Position numbers and translations under genes: made by a program. Below the pieces are notes generated by a model. That model saw only the letters and a program-made list of their open reading frames with translations, was not told the origin of the DNA and ran no database searches. Shown piece after piece: positions 31,745-39,757 of a stretch of 62,424 bases of DNA; the first letter of the stretch is position 1; each line of letters starts with the position of its first letter. This DNA comes from an uncultured Cytophagales bacterium. GTDB taxonomy: Bacteria; Bacteroidota; Bacteroidia; Cytophagales; Thermonemataceae. The stretch spans positions 1 to 62,424 of the forward strand of contig CALEMF010000057.1 of the NCBI GenBank assembly GCA_937911505.1, given 5' to 3'.

Positions 31745-33595
31745 TTATTGCTTGATCAGTTTCTTAGTAACTGTACCCTTCGAAGTTTGCAGTGTAATAG
31801 TATAAAAACCAGCAGGTAGCAAAGATAAATCAAGTACTAAATCTTCCTTCCCTTCTCCAGAATGTATCTTTTGCCCTTGGCTATCCGATAAATGAAAAGT
31901 AAAGCGTTGGGTAGGTACGTTTTTGATAGTAAGCCATTGCACAGTAGGATTTGGATATAACTGCAACGTATTGAAAATATCTTCTAGCGAAGTAATGGTT
32001 GACCGCTCAACGGTAAGTACTTGCTCTACGGAGGGTGCTGGATGATATACGATGCTTCCTTCTTGAGAAGCCGTTAAAGTGGTAGTACCCGCTCCTGTAA
32101 TAGTGACACGATTACCATTGATGCTTGCTACTGCCTCGTCTGAGCTAGTGTACCGAACGGTAAGCCCTGAACTGGCGGTTCCATTAAGTGTGAAGGCGCG
32201 GTTCAATCCATCCCCAAATACTGAAGTAGCGTTATCCCCTAAATCGAAGGTAATGGTTTGACTGCGTGCCAATTGAAACACGTAAGCAGCGCCTGCATTA
32301 TTCAGAGCGTTCTCACCTGCTTCGTCTCGATCTTCTTCAAAGGCACCTAAGCAAGTATATTCATTGATGCTGGAATAGCCAACACTATGACCAAATTGTG
32401 CCCCTGAGACCCGATCTGTGGCTACAATTTTCGTAAAGGGTCGCCAATCACCGCCTGTATCTCTTCTAAATGGATAGGCGGCACCCGCATTACTAAGCGT
32501 ATTCATTTCATTTTCGTCTTCATCTTCGAAGGGCGCTCCTACTAAGGCCCTAGTAACCGAAAGTGCTACTGAAGTACCAAATTGGTCATCGGCTTCTCTG
32601 TCATAGGCTACTATTTTTTGCTGGATAGTCCAGTCGTTATTGCTTGGACCTGTGTTTCTTTCTAAGATATAGGCAGCCCCTGCATTGCTGAGCGTATTGG
32701 CTTCATCAGCGTCTTCGTCCTCTTGGGGCGCTCCTACAATGGCTAAAAGGCCGTTCATTGCTACTGCGTGGCCGAAGTGATCGTTCATATTTCTATTTGG
32801 CGCCACAATTTTATGAATTTCTGACCAATTATTGCTAGCATCTTGCTCAAAAATATAGGCAGCCCCTGCATTGTTAACCGTATTGGTTTCACTAGCATCT
32901 TCATCTTCGCTGGGTGCACCAATGATGGCAAAATCTCCTGATAGCGCTACACTAAAACCAAATTCATCACCTGAAGCAGCAGTAGAGGCCGTAAGTACTT
33001 GCTGTTCCGCCCATACATTACTTTCACTTCTTTGTAAAACATACACACGGCCATTGCCACTAGCAGGAGCACCTACTAGAATGACGTCATCGTTGATGGC
33101 TACTGTACTTCCAAATTGACTATTAGCAATAGGACTATCAGCGACAATTCGTTGCACTTCTGTCCAAGTACTACCATTTTTCTCAAAAATATAAATGGCG
33201 CCAGCGTCGCTCAATGTTGTACCATTATTTACATTGGTAAAAGGCGCACCTACCACGGCATAGTTACTACCAATCGCTACCGACTTACCAAATTCATCAC
33301 CCGTATTGGTTTGTGTGGTAGTAAGTGGCTGGAGGGTAGGCCAAATATTACTATTCGCATCACTACCTCGTTCTGAGATGTAGGCAGCGCCCGTATTACT
33401 GGCAGCGCCCGGAGCTCCAATAATCATAGTACTACCATCTGTGTCTATATCAACACTAGTGCCTAGTAAACCATTAGCGGCTCTATTAGGAGCGCTTTTT
33501 TTACTAAGTTGTTGCCAAGTGAGGGTTTGCCCGTAGGTAAATGACGTTACAATAACGACTAAAAAAGATACAAAAAGTAGGAAAAAAAATTTCAT
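31745..33595 (-). CDS. T9SS-exported FG-GAP repeat protein
   Basis: A 616-residue secreted protein. Start ATG at 33595 gives a good signal peptide (MKFFFLLFVSFLVVIVTSFTYG); the longer start at 33628 does not. About seven FG-GAP beta-propeller blades follow, each with GTSVAL/GHSVAM, GAP, EDED and NAGAAYIFE phrases; the acidic DEDxxE loops look like Ca2+-binding sites. Next comes an Ig/MBG-like domain (SGLTVRYTSSDEAVASINGN) and a type A T9SS sorting domain (LQLYPNPTVQWLTI... LLPAGFYTITLQT... KKLIKQ). It should be exported across the outer membrane and be surface-bound or released. Function is unknown; adhesion or matrix binding is plausible. Confidence 0.88.
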   Translation of the reverse strand: MKFFFLLFVSFLVVIVTSFTYGQTLTWQQLSKKSAPNRAANGLLGTSVDIDTDGSTMIIGAPGAASNTGAAYISERGSDANSNIWPTLQPLTTTQTNTGDEFGKSVAIGSNYAVVGAPFTNVNNGTTLSDAGAIYIFEKNGSTWTEVQRIVADSPIANSQFGSTVAINDDVILVGAPASGNGRVYVLQRSESNVWAEQQVLTASTAASGDEFGFSVALSGDFAIIGAPSEDEDASETNTVNNAGAAYIFEQDASNNWSEIHKIVAPNRNMNDHFGHAVAMNGLLAIVGAPQEDEDADEANTLSNAGAAYILERNTGPSNNDWTIQQKIVAYDREADDQFGTSVALSVTRALVGAPFEDEDENEMNTLSNAGAAYPFRRDTGGDWRPFTKIVATDRVSGAQFGHSVGYSSINEYTCLGAFEEDRDEAGENALNNAGAAYVFQLARSQTITFDLGDNATSVFGDGLNRAFTLNGTASSGLTVRYTSSDEAVASINGNRVTITGAGTTTLTASQEGSIVYHPAPSVEQVLTVERSTITSLEDIFNTLQLYPNPTVQWLTIKNVPTQRFTFHLSDSQGQKIHSGEGKEDLVLDLSLLPAGFYTITLQTSKGTVTKKLIKQ

Positions 33596-33625
33596 AACTG
33601 TATATAGGTTTAAAATAAGTTTTGC

Positions 33626-33633
33626 CAAAAGTA
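33626..33633 (-). promoter_or_regulatory. -7 element TACTTTTG for the FG-GAP gene
   Basis: A perfect TAnnTTTG on the reverse strand, 30 bases before the start codon at 33595, which supports the shorter start. The -33 box is not obvious. Confidence 0.6.
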
Positions 33634-33726
33634 TTATTTTTTCACTAAATTAAAAAGGGTACTTTTAGTTTTTATGTGCTGATAGTGAATGTATTAACAG
33701 ACAGTTCATTAATCAAAGTTGTTTCC

Positions 33727-33734
33727 TAGTTTTG
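33727..33734 (+). promoter_or_regulatory. -7 element TAGTTTTG upstream of the dtd leader ORF
   Basis: A perfect TAnnTTTG ends 4 bases before an ATG at 33739 that opens a 27-codon ORF overlapping the dtd start. No convincing -33 box. Confidence 0.55.
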
Positions 33735-33738
33735 TAAA

Positions 33739-33822
33739 ATGATTCAATTTGATTTTCTTGATGGGCCTTCACCAAAGCAACTTTGGATAAAAATAAGAAT
33801 CGATAAACAAAAATTAGTGTGA
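33739..33822 (+). CDS. Possible 27-residue leader peptide overlapping dtd
   Basis: ATG 33739 begins a 27-codon ORF (MIQFDFLDGPSPKQLWIKIR, then IDKQKLV) whose TGA (33820-33822) overlaps the GTG start of dtd (33819-33821) by three bases in the GTGA manner. The ATG is 4 bases from a perfect -7 element. The layout suggests translational coupling of dtd to a short leader. No homology is known to me. Confidence 0.4.
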   Translation: MIQFDFLDGPSPKQLWIKIRIDKQKLV

Positions 33823-34271
33823 AAGTCGTTATACAAAGAGTTACGCAAGCCTCCGTCAAGGTAAATCAAGCGACAGTCGGTGAAATTGAAGCAGGGCTGT
33901 TAGTATTAGTAGGAATTACACACCTAGATGCTGTTGAAGATGTGGCTTGGTTGAGCAAAAAGATCGTCAATCTACGTATATTCAATGACGAAACAGGTAA
34001 AATGAATCGTTCTTTGTTGGAGATAGAAGGCAATATACTACTGGTTAGCCAGTTTACACTACAGGCGAGCACCAAAAAAGGAAATCGCCCTGCTTACATA
34101 GAAGCCGCCCCGCCGAAGGTTGCTATTCCACTGTATGAGCGATTGATAGAAGCGCTTGAAAACCAATTGGGTAGGCCTATAGCAACAGGTGCTTTTGGAG
34201 AAGACATGCAGGTAAGCTTATGTAATGACGGTCCTGTGACCATTGTGATTGATACAAAAAACAAGATATAG
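33819..34271 (+). CDS. dtd: D-aminoacyl-tRNA deacylase
   Basis: This 150-residue enzyme hydrolyses D-amino acids and misloaded glycine from tRNA. Family motifs are MKVVIQRVTQASVKV at the start, SQFTL (77-81), KKGNRPAY, FGEDMQVSL and NDGPVT (136-141) with the cross-subunit Gly-cisPro pair. The start is GTG at 33819; any later start would remove the conserved first strand. The gene is preceded by the overlapping small ORF at 33739. Next downstream gene is 41 bases away and unrelated. Confidence 0.95.
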   Translation: MKVVIQRVTQASVKVNQATVGEIEAGLLVLVGITHLDAVEDVAWLSKKIVNLRIFNDETGKMNRSLLEIEGNILLVSQFTLQASTKKGNRPAYIEAAPPKVAIPLYERLIEALENQLGRPIATGAFGEDMQVSLCNDGPVTIVIDTKNKI

Positions 34272-34312
34272 AAACGATTATTCTCAACTTCTACTAAAAC
34301 GAATACATCTCA

Positions 34313-36775
34313 ATGAAAAAGTTTTTCTTCTTACTTGTTATAAGCTACTTCCCTTATTTTTCTGTAGCACAATACAGACCTATTACTTCTTCTGAGATTT
34401 TATTGAAAATTAAGAAACTCAATGTATTAGGCAGTGTACTATACATTGCTGCACACCCCGACGATGAAAATACCCGCCTCATCGCCTACCTTTCTAAAGG
34501 GGAACTGGTACGCACGGGCTATCTTTCTCTTACCCGAGGTGATGGTGGGCAAAATCTCATCGGAACAGAGTTTGGAGAAGCTATTGGTATTTTAAGAACA
34601 CAAGAGCTGCTAGAAGCAAGGAAACTAGACGGCGGAGAGCAGTTTTTTACTCGTGCAGTAGATTTTGGTTATTCCAAATCAGCCGACGAAACGCTAAAGT
34701 TATGGGATAGGAAAAAAATCTTGGCAGATGTGGTTTGGCATATTAGAAGGTTTCAGCCAGATGTTATTATTACACGCTTTCCTGCAGATAAAAGAGCAGG
34801 TCACGGGCATCATACGGCTTCCACTATTCTAGCCAATGAAGCTTTTGAATTAGCCAATGACCCTAAGGCTTTTCCAGAGCAACTCAATGAAGTAAACCTC
34901 TGGAAGCCTACCCGTATCTTTTGGAATACAGGTCGTTTTTGGGAGAAAGATTTAGACGCAAAGTTGGCTAAAAAAGACGGTTCTGCGATCGCCTTGGATG
35001 TTGGAAAGTACAATGCGTTATTAGGTAAGTCTTATAATGAAATTGCCTCTTTGGCCCGCTCTAAGCACAAGAGCCAAGGTTTTGGCGCGCGACTATGGCG
35101 TGGTGAGCAATTGGAGTACCTAGTACATACAGGAGGTAGTAAGGCGCAAGAAACCATATTTGAAGACATAGACCTTACTTGGAATCGGGTAAAAGGTGGA
35201 AAGTCTATTGGTGTACAAATAGAGGCCATTATTGCTGATTATGACATACAAAATCCTGAAAAGGCTATCCCAGCGCTGGTAAAACTTTACAAAGCTTTGG
35301 ATCAGATAGAGGATACCTACTGGCGTACACAAAAGAAAAAAGAAGTACAAGAGGTAATATTAGATTGTGCAGGCTTGTATGTAGAAGCAGTTACAAGCGA
35401 CTATACTGCACAGCCAGGCGCAAAAATAACGGTACAAACTACCTTGGTGAACCGCAGTGAAACAGCACTAACGCTCCAAAAAGTACGAGTTGGAGGAAAA
35501 GACTCTACTGTAAATCAGCCTTTAATGAAAAACCAATCCTTGTCTTTAAGTAATACACAACGCCTTATGGACAAGCAAATTTCACAAGCTTACTGGCTAG
35601 AAGGCTCCTACCAGTATTTATATGATATCAAAGATCGGCAACGAATGGCACAGCCAGAGAATCGACCCGCTCTATTGGTAGAGGTTACATTGGCTTTGAA
35701 TGGACTTACCCTCACAGAGTCTATTCCTGTGCAATACAAATGGGTAGATCGCGTAGTAGGAGAACAATTTCGACCTTTTATTATTACACCTTCTGCTTCG
35801 CTTAAGCTGATGGACGAGGTATTAGTATTTCCCAGTAACACCCCCAAAAAGGTAAGCATATCCGTACAAGCCTTACAAGATAATTTTGAAGGAAACCTAA
35901 AACTTAATGCACCTAAAGGGTGGCAAATTACCCCTCAAGAAGTACGAGTAGCCATTCCTAATAAATACCAAGAGGTACAGTACAGTTTTACGGTTCATCC
36001 TCCTCAGACTTCTTCTGAGGGACAGCTATCTGCTATTTTACAAAAAGGAGAGAAAACCCTTTCTCAAAGCTTAGAGCTCATAGAGCATCCACACATTACC
36101 AAGCAAACCTTTTTGAGAGAGGCCAAAGCTAAAGTAGTGCGCTTTGACTTAAAACGAGGAATCAAGAAAGTAGCATACATTATGGGCGCTGGCGATAAAA
36201 TCCCAGAGAGCTTACAGCAAGTAGGGTATGAAGTGACGCGCTTGGCTGCTGATAAGCTACTGACCACAAATCTCTCTCAGTATGAAGCCATCATGATAGG
36301 CATTAGAGCTTACAATACAGAAAAAGGGCTAATTAGTAGCAATCAAAAATTACTAGATTATGTACGAGCAGGAGGGACGCTTTTAGTACAATACAATACT
36401 AGTTTTGATATGCTGTTACAAGATATTGCGCCTTATCCTATTCAGTTTGGTCGAGGACGCGTAACAGAAGAAGATTCACCTGTAAAATTTGTAGATGCGA
36501 GCTTACCTGTTCTACAGACACCTAACCGTCTTTCTACGCAAGACTTTGAGGGTTGGGTACAAGAAAGAGGTTTGTACTTTGCCAAGCAATGGGACAGTAA
36601 GTTTAAGCCCGTCATCGCTTGGAATGATCAAGGGGAACAGCCTTTAGAAGGCGGCCTATTAGTAGCTCCTTATGGAAAAGGCTATTACATCTATACTGGT
36701 ATCTCTTTTTTTAGGCAGCTACCAGCGGGTGTACCAGGCGCTTATCGTTTATTGGCCAATTTATTAGCCAAGTAA
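34313..36775 (+). CDS. Secreted PIG-L (LmbE) family deacetylase, multidomain
   Basis: An 820-residue exported protein with a signal peptide (MKKFFFLLVISYFPYFSVAQ). The N-terminal 250 residues are a PIG-L zinc deacetylase: AAHPDDE (47-52) supplies metal ligands, followed by SLTRGDGGQNLIG, DVIITRFP and AGHGHHTAS. The middle has Ig-like beta domains. The C-terminal 200 residues (VAYIMGAGDKIPESLQQVGYE, a DYVRAGGTLLVQYNT segment) resemble a glutamine-amidotransferase-like fold. Such long secreted Bacteroidota members are usually annotated as GlcNAc or N-acyl deacetylases; the substrate is unknown. It may share transcripts with dtd. Confidence 0.88.
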   Translation: MKKFFFLLVISYFPYFSVAQYRPITSSEILLKIKKLNVLGSVLYIAAHPDDENTRLIAYLSKGELVRTGYLSLTRGDGGQNLIGTEFGEAIGILRTQELLEARKLDGGEQFFTRAVDFGYSKSADETLKLWDRKKILADVVWHIRRFQPDVIITRFPADKRAGHGHHTASTILANEAFELANDPKAFPEQLNEVNLWKPTRIFWNTGRFWEKDLDAKLAKKDGSAIALDVGKYNALLGKSYNEIASLARSKHKSQGFGARLWRGEQLEYLVHTGGSKAQETIFEDIDLTWNRVKGGKSIGVQIEAIIADYDIQNPEKAIPALVKLYKALDQIEDTYWRTQKKKEVQEVILDCAGLYVEAVTSDYTAQPGAKITVQTTLVNRSETALTLQKVRVGGKDSTVNQPLMKNQSLSLSNTQRLMDKQISQAYWLEGSYQYLYDIKDRQRMAQPENRPALLVEVTLALNGLTLTESIPVQYKWVDRVVGEQFRPFIITPSASLKLMDEVLVFPSNTPKKVSISVQALQDNFEGNLKLNAPKGWQITPQEVRVAIPNKYQEVQYSFTVHPPQTSSEGQLSAILQKGEKTLSQSLELIEHPHITKQTFLREAKAKVVRFDLKRGIKKVAYIMGAGDKIPESLQQVGYEVTRLAADKLLTTNLSQYEAIMIGIRAYNTEKGLISSNQKLLDYVRAGGTLLVQYNTSFDMLLQDIAPYPIQFGRGRVTEEDSPVKFVDASLPVLQTPNRLSTQDFEGWVQERGLYFAKQWDSKFKPVIAWNDQGEQPLEGGLLVAPYGKGYYIYTGISFFRQLPAGVPGAYRLLANLLAK

Positions 36776-36792
36776 AAGCGGGCAATATTTTA

Positions 36793-37080
36793 CTAAGATA
36801 TACGGTACTTCTTTCTCAGAGCGATTTTTTTTGTTTCCCTATCGATAATCAAATCAGCAATGGCCATGGCATTTTGCTGGTGTAAAGCAGTTGTAAAGTG
36901 TTCTTCGTCTAGGTCAATACGATAAGCACCTTGGATCAGTTGTTCTACATTATCCAATAGAAGTTCTTCTATCACAACAATCATCTGTTCGCGAAAATCT
37001 TGTAAGGAAGTACCTGCTTCTAGGTGATCTAGTTGAAAGTCTTTTTGTACAAGTGTGACAAGCGTAGTTATATTTTCCAT
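36793..37080 (-). CDS. Small conserved-looking hypothetical protein
   Basis: A 95-residue, acidic, largely helical cytoplasmic protein with no signal or membrane segment. Features are LIQGAYRIDLDEEHFTTALH near residues 48-67 and LIIDRETKKIALRKKYR at the end. I recall short Bacteroidota proteins with a similar YRIDLDE segment but cannot name a function. It ends 18 bases from the convergent deacetylase gene and lies upstream of nothing obviously related. Confidence 0.6.
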   Translation of the reverse strand: MENITTLVTLVQKDFQLDHLEAGTSLQDFREQMIVVIEELLLDNVEQLIQGAYRIDLDEEHFTTALHQQNAMAIADLIIDRETKKIALRKKYRIS

Positions 37081-37116
37081 CTTTATAAAGTATTTAAGAG
37101 TATAATGAAAGCTAAT

Positions 37117-37145
37117 AAAAAAAGAGCACTGTATTAGCAGTACTC
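37117..37145 (-). terminator. Intrinsic terminator of the 37171-37650 gene
   Basis: On the reverse strand GAGTACTG and CAGTGCTC form an 8-bp stem with one G-T pair around a six-base loop, followed by a run of T. It begins about 26 bases after the stop codon. Confidence 0.8.
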
Positions 37146-37170
37146 TCTCTTAAATTCTAATTGCGATGCC

Positions 37171-37650
37171 TTATTCCTCAAGGGTTACCTTCTCAAATAA
37201 AGACTCAATGGCTGCTCTCTCTTTCACACCCTTCAGTTCAGACTCAAACTCGCTGGTATCTTGATAACGGATACTAACAGCGATGTCTAAACTCTTATTA
37301 AGCTTTTCTCTTGCTTCCTCTTCCGACATGGCTCCTTTCTTAATATCTTTCTTGTAGAATTTATTCAGTTTTTTCACTGAATTGTAAATAGCGGGTTTTT
37401 CTACGTAGGTTTTAGTACCAGGTGAGGTAACTGTTCCTTCTTGTTGCCAAGTATATTCAGTCTTTAAGATATACATTTTAAAACCAATATCGTTGCCCAG
37501 ATAGTGTTCTTCTGCTAGATTCTTCTTATCGGCTTTATCCTCATAAATATAGGTCTTATCCTTGAAGAAGAAACCATCAGCCTTTTGTTGGGCAAATGCA
37601 GTAACTACCAAGGCCAATGAAAATAGCGTAGTGAATAATTTCTTTATCAT
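37171..37650 (-). CDS. Small secreted hypothetical protein
   Basis: A 159-residue protein with a signal peptide (MIKKLFTTLFSLALVVTAFAQ). The mature part is Lys/Glu rich with FFFKDKTYIYEDKADKKNL, KMYILKTEYTW and a helical C-terminal half (SVKKLNKFYKKDIKKGAMSE). It is likely periplasmic. No family is recognised. The gene has its own terminator, and no close neighbour on the same strand suggests an operon. Confidence 0.65.
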   Translation of the reverse strand: MIKKLFTTLFSLALVVTAFAQQKADGFFFKDKTYIYEDKADKKNLAEEHYLGNDIGFKMYILKTEYTWQQEGTVTSPGTKTYVEKPAIYNSVKKLNKFYKKDIKKGAMSEEEAREKLNKSLDIAVSIRYQDTSEFESELKGVKERAAIESLFEKVTLEE

Positions 37651-37959
37651 ATGACGTGAGCTTTAATGTTATTATAATATTACCTAAACTAAACCATTAC
37701 AAAGATGGTAAAGTTCTTTTATAAATGCAAATATTCTTTTTCTAGGAATGGGATTTGAAGAATGAATAATCAAACTTCTACAGATCAAAAAACTTTATTC
37801 TTTATATGGTGTATAATACAAAACAATAGTAATGCCAAAACTGGAATAGTCATACCATATCCCTTATTTACACAAACATAATATTAGAAAATTGCAAAAT
37901 AAAAGACCTGTTGTACTACAACAGGTCTTTGCTAAACAAGAAGGTATATTATCTTTTAT
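37651..37959. other. 309-base spacer, only a terminator recognised
   Basis: The AT-rich gap between the secreted protein and the siaC-like gene holds the strong hairpin at 37902-37930 and no ORF, RNA motif or exact -7 element that I can support. Confidence 0.6.
37902..37930 (-). terminator. Strong terminator of the siaC-like gene
   Basis: AAAGACCTGTTGTA and its exact complement form a 14-bp stem around a single central base (37916), with T-rich sequence following on the reverse strand. It is 30 bases past the siaC-like stop codon. Confidence 0.9.
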
Positions 37960-38343
37960 TTAATAGGAAATGATGTTGATATCAATTCCGATGAAGTTTT
38001 TATAGTCTTCTGCTTCTTCCATAATGTCCTCATCGTCTTCAGGATGATACCAATTAATCTCTACTTCACCTCCTTTATCTTGGTATTCTTTTAGAAGCTT
38101 TACAATATCCAAAAAGCACTTAGAAGAGCTCGTATTGTAGTAAGTAAGGTTGAAGGTAAATTTGATAGGGTCTTTTACTTCTTCACAGTATTGATTGATC
38201 CAATTGAGGATAGGACGGTAAAAATCCCAAGTATCTTCCAAATAAGATTCACCTGTAATAGAGCATTCGCCCGTTTGTGCATTGAGTTTTACGTGAGGGG
38301 TAAAATAAGTACTTTTAACACCTTCTATTTCCAGATTTTCCAT
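37960..38343 (-). CDS. SiaC-like regulatory phosphoprotein (DUF1987)
   Basis: A 127-residue protein matching the SiaC family along its length. GESYLEDTWDFYRPILNWI, LTYYNTSSSKCFLDIVKLL and GGEVEINWYHPEDDEDIMEEA are typical. The YNTSSSK motif (T71) aligns with the Thr phosphorylated by the SiaB kinase in Pseudomonas aeruginosa SiaC. In that system phosphorylation controls binding to the diguanylate cyclase SiaD. It lies 46 bases downstream of the SiaB-like kinase gene and ends at a strong terminator. Confidence 0.88.
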   Translation of the reverse strand: MENLEIEGVKSTYFTPHVKLNAQTGECSITGESYLEDTWDFYRPILNWINQYCEEVKDPIKFTFNLTYYNTSSSKCFLDIVKLLKEYQDKGGEVEINWYHPEDDEDIMEEAEDYKNFIGIDINIISY

Positions 38344-38389
38344 TGATTTTCAAGTTTTAAATTAAGTACAATTAAAGTACAATATGTTT

Positions 38390-38944
38390 CTATTGCTTTT
38401 GCTTTACTATGTTTACAGAGAGTGCAAAAAATGAAGTTTGATCATCTATATCTCTAAACTCCACAGAGATAGGTTGAGCAGAAGTAAGGGCTACTTGTAT
38501 AAGACCGATGCCCGCGCCTTTACTATTTTCTGACTTATCGTTATCGTCTCTTGCTTCGAATTTAAGCTTTCTAAGGGCTGCCCTGTCTAGTGAATTGATC
38601 AATTCACAGCGATCCCACAAAACAGGCACCCATTTTTTATCTACAATATTTCCTGCAGTTAAAGTATAGTTGGTCTCATCTTGACTGAGAACGATAGAGC
38701 CAATACGGTATGCTTTATCACCAAACTGCGTTACTTCGCCGGAGTAAAAAAAGATATTCTGTGCCAATTCCATAAAGATAGAATAGACTTTTTTACCAGC
38801 TTTTGGGTCTTCGATCACCTTATTTTGTATATCCTTACTTATTTCGTGGATAATCACATCAGACATAGGACCTTTATAAGACACTATAATATCGTGATTA
38901 TTAAGATTTAAATAATGGTGAAAGAAACTAAACTTCTTTGCCAT
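38390..38944 (-). CDS. SiaB-like protein kinase (GHKL fold, DUF6272)
   Basis: A 184-residue, single-domain GHKL-type protein. The N-box is MELAQNIFFYSGE (N63) and the G-box is KGAGIGLIQV (143-148). The N-terminal part has DIIVSYKGPMSDVIIHEI. Family members phosphorylate their SiaC partner on a conserved Thr/Ser; the SiaC-like gene is directly downstream. No SiaA-type PP2C phosphatase or SiaD cyclase is present in the window, so the switch is incomplete here or completed elsewhere. Confidence 0.85.
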   Translation of the reverse strand: MAKKFSFFHHYLNLNNHDIIVSYKGPMSDVIIHEISKDIQNKVIEDPKAGKKVYSIFMELAQNIFFYSGEVTQFGDKAYRIGSIVLSQDETNYTLTAGNIVDKKWVPVLWDRCELINSLDRAALRKLKFEARDDNDKSENSKGAGIGLIQVALTSAQPISVEFRDIDDQTSFFALSVNIVKQKQ

Positions 38945-39063
38945 AGTATTAATTTGTTAAATTACATTGCGGTGGCATATTAAAAATAAACCGTATGAGT
39001 TACAAGTACAATATTTATTTTTTATGTCAATGTAATAAATAGGTAAATTATCAAAAAGCAAGA

Positions 39064-39510
39064 CTAGTTTTTATCCCCACCAAAGTAACGTTCTTCAATA
39101 ATATCGGCCACCTCAGCTACTTCCCAAATAACAGCAGCTAGTTCATCAATAGAAGAGATATATTCAGCAATAGGGCTCGCTTGTATGATAACCGTTTCGC
39201 AGGGTGTGCCGTCTGAGAGTTGATCGTTTGTGATGGTTACCATCGAGTAATATCCATAACCCGCCTCTTTAAGTAGACTATAACTATCAGTCGTGTTTTT
39301 ATCAAAGATACCACAACGGCTATTAAAATAGAAGCAATCTTTGCCTTTGGCTCTCCCTTTAATTACCCAGCCATAGACGTATTGGTAGCGATTAGTACCA
39401 TCTGGTAACGTAAAAGGAATGTCTAAGGAGTAAACACCAGGAGAAAGCTCTTTAATTTGAGCATTAAATCGCTTGGCAACGTCTTGAATAGCTGTGTCAA
39501 AGTTTAGCAT
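39064..39510 (-). CDS. Hypothetical protein upstream of siaB-like gene, CesT/YbjN-like fold suspected
   Basis: A 148-residue soluble protein. ATG at 39510 is preferred; an upstream in-frame start at 39564 adds 18 unlikely residues. The order helix, beta meander (YSLDIPFTLPDGTNRYQYV; KDCFYFNSRCG), helix (SLLKEAGYGYYSMVTI), strand (TVIIQASP) and C-terminal helix ending in VADIIEERYFGGDKN recalls type III secretion chaperone/YbjN-like domains. That is a fold impression only. The gene is 119 bases upstream of siaB on the same strand and may be part of the same signalling module. Confidence 0.6.
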   Translation of the reverse strand: MLNFDTAIQDVAKRFNAQIKELSPGVYSLDIPFTLPDGTNRYQYVYGWVIKGRAKGKDCFYFNSRCGIFDKNTTDSYSLLKEAGYGYYSMVTITNDQLSDGTPCETVIIQASPIAEYISSIDELAAVIWEVAEVADIIEERYFGGDKN

Positions 39511-39636
39511 ATAAATGATATTCTTTTGTATTCTTGAATTTGAGTAAATTAAATGGAAAAACAAAAAAAGGTTTTGAATTTTTAGCCTTTTTAGCTTACC
39601 ACTTTGTAGGGGGCTTTACATTCCATAAATCTTTTG

Positions 39637-39644
39637 TACTTTTG
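39637..39644 (+). promoter_or_regulatory. -7 element TACTTTTG upstream of fused ddl
   Basis: A perfect TAnnTTTG 113 bases before the ATG at 39758. A weak TTTA lies at about -33 spacing. It gives an ordinary leader length. Confidence 0.5.
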
Positions 39645-39757
39645 TATTTACTTTGTGTAGAAACAGTTCCAAGTGGCTTTTTATGAAGGGAGAGAGGAAG
39701 AAGTAGATGATTGTAAATCACCTATATAAAAAGGTACAGGTACGTATCATAGATCAT

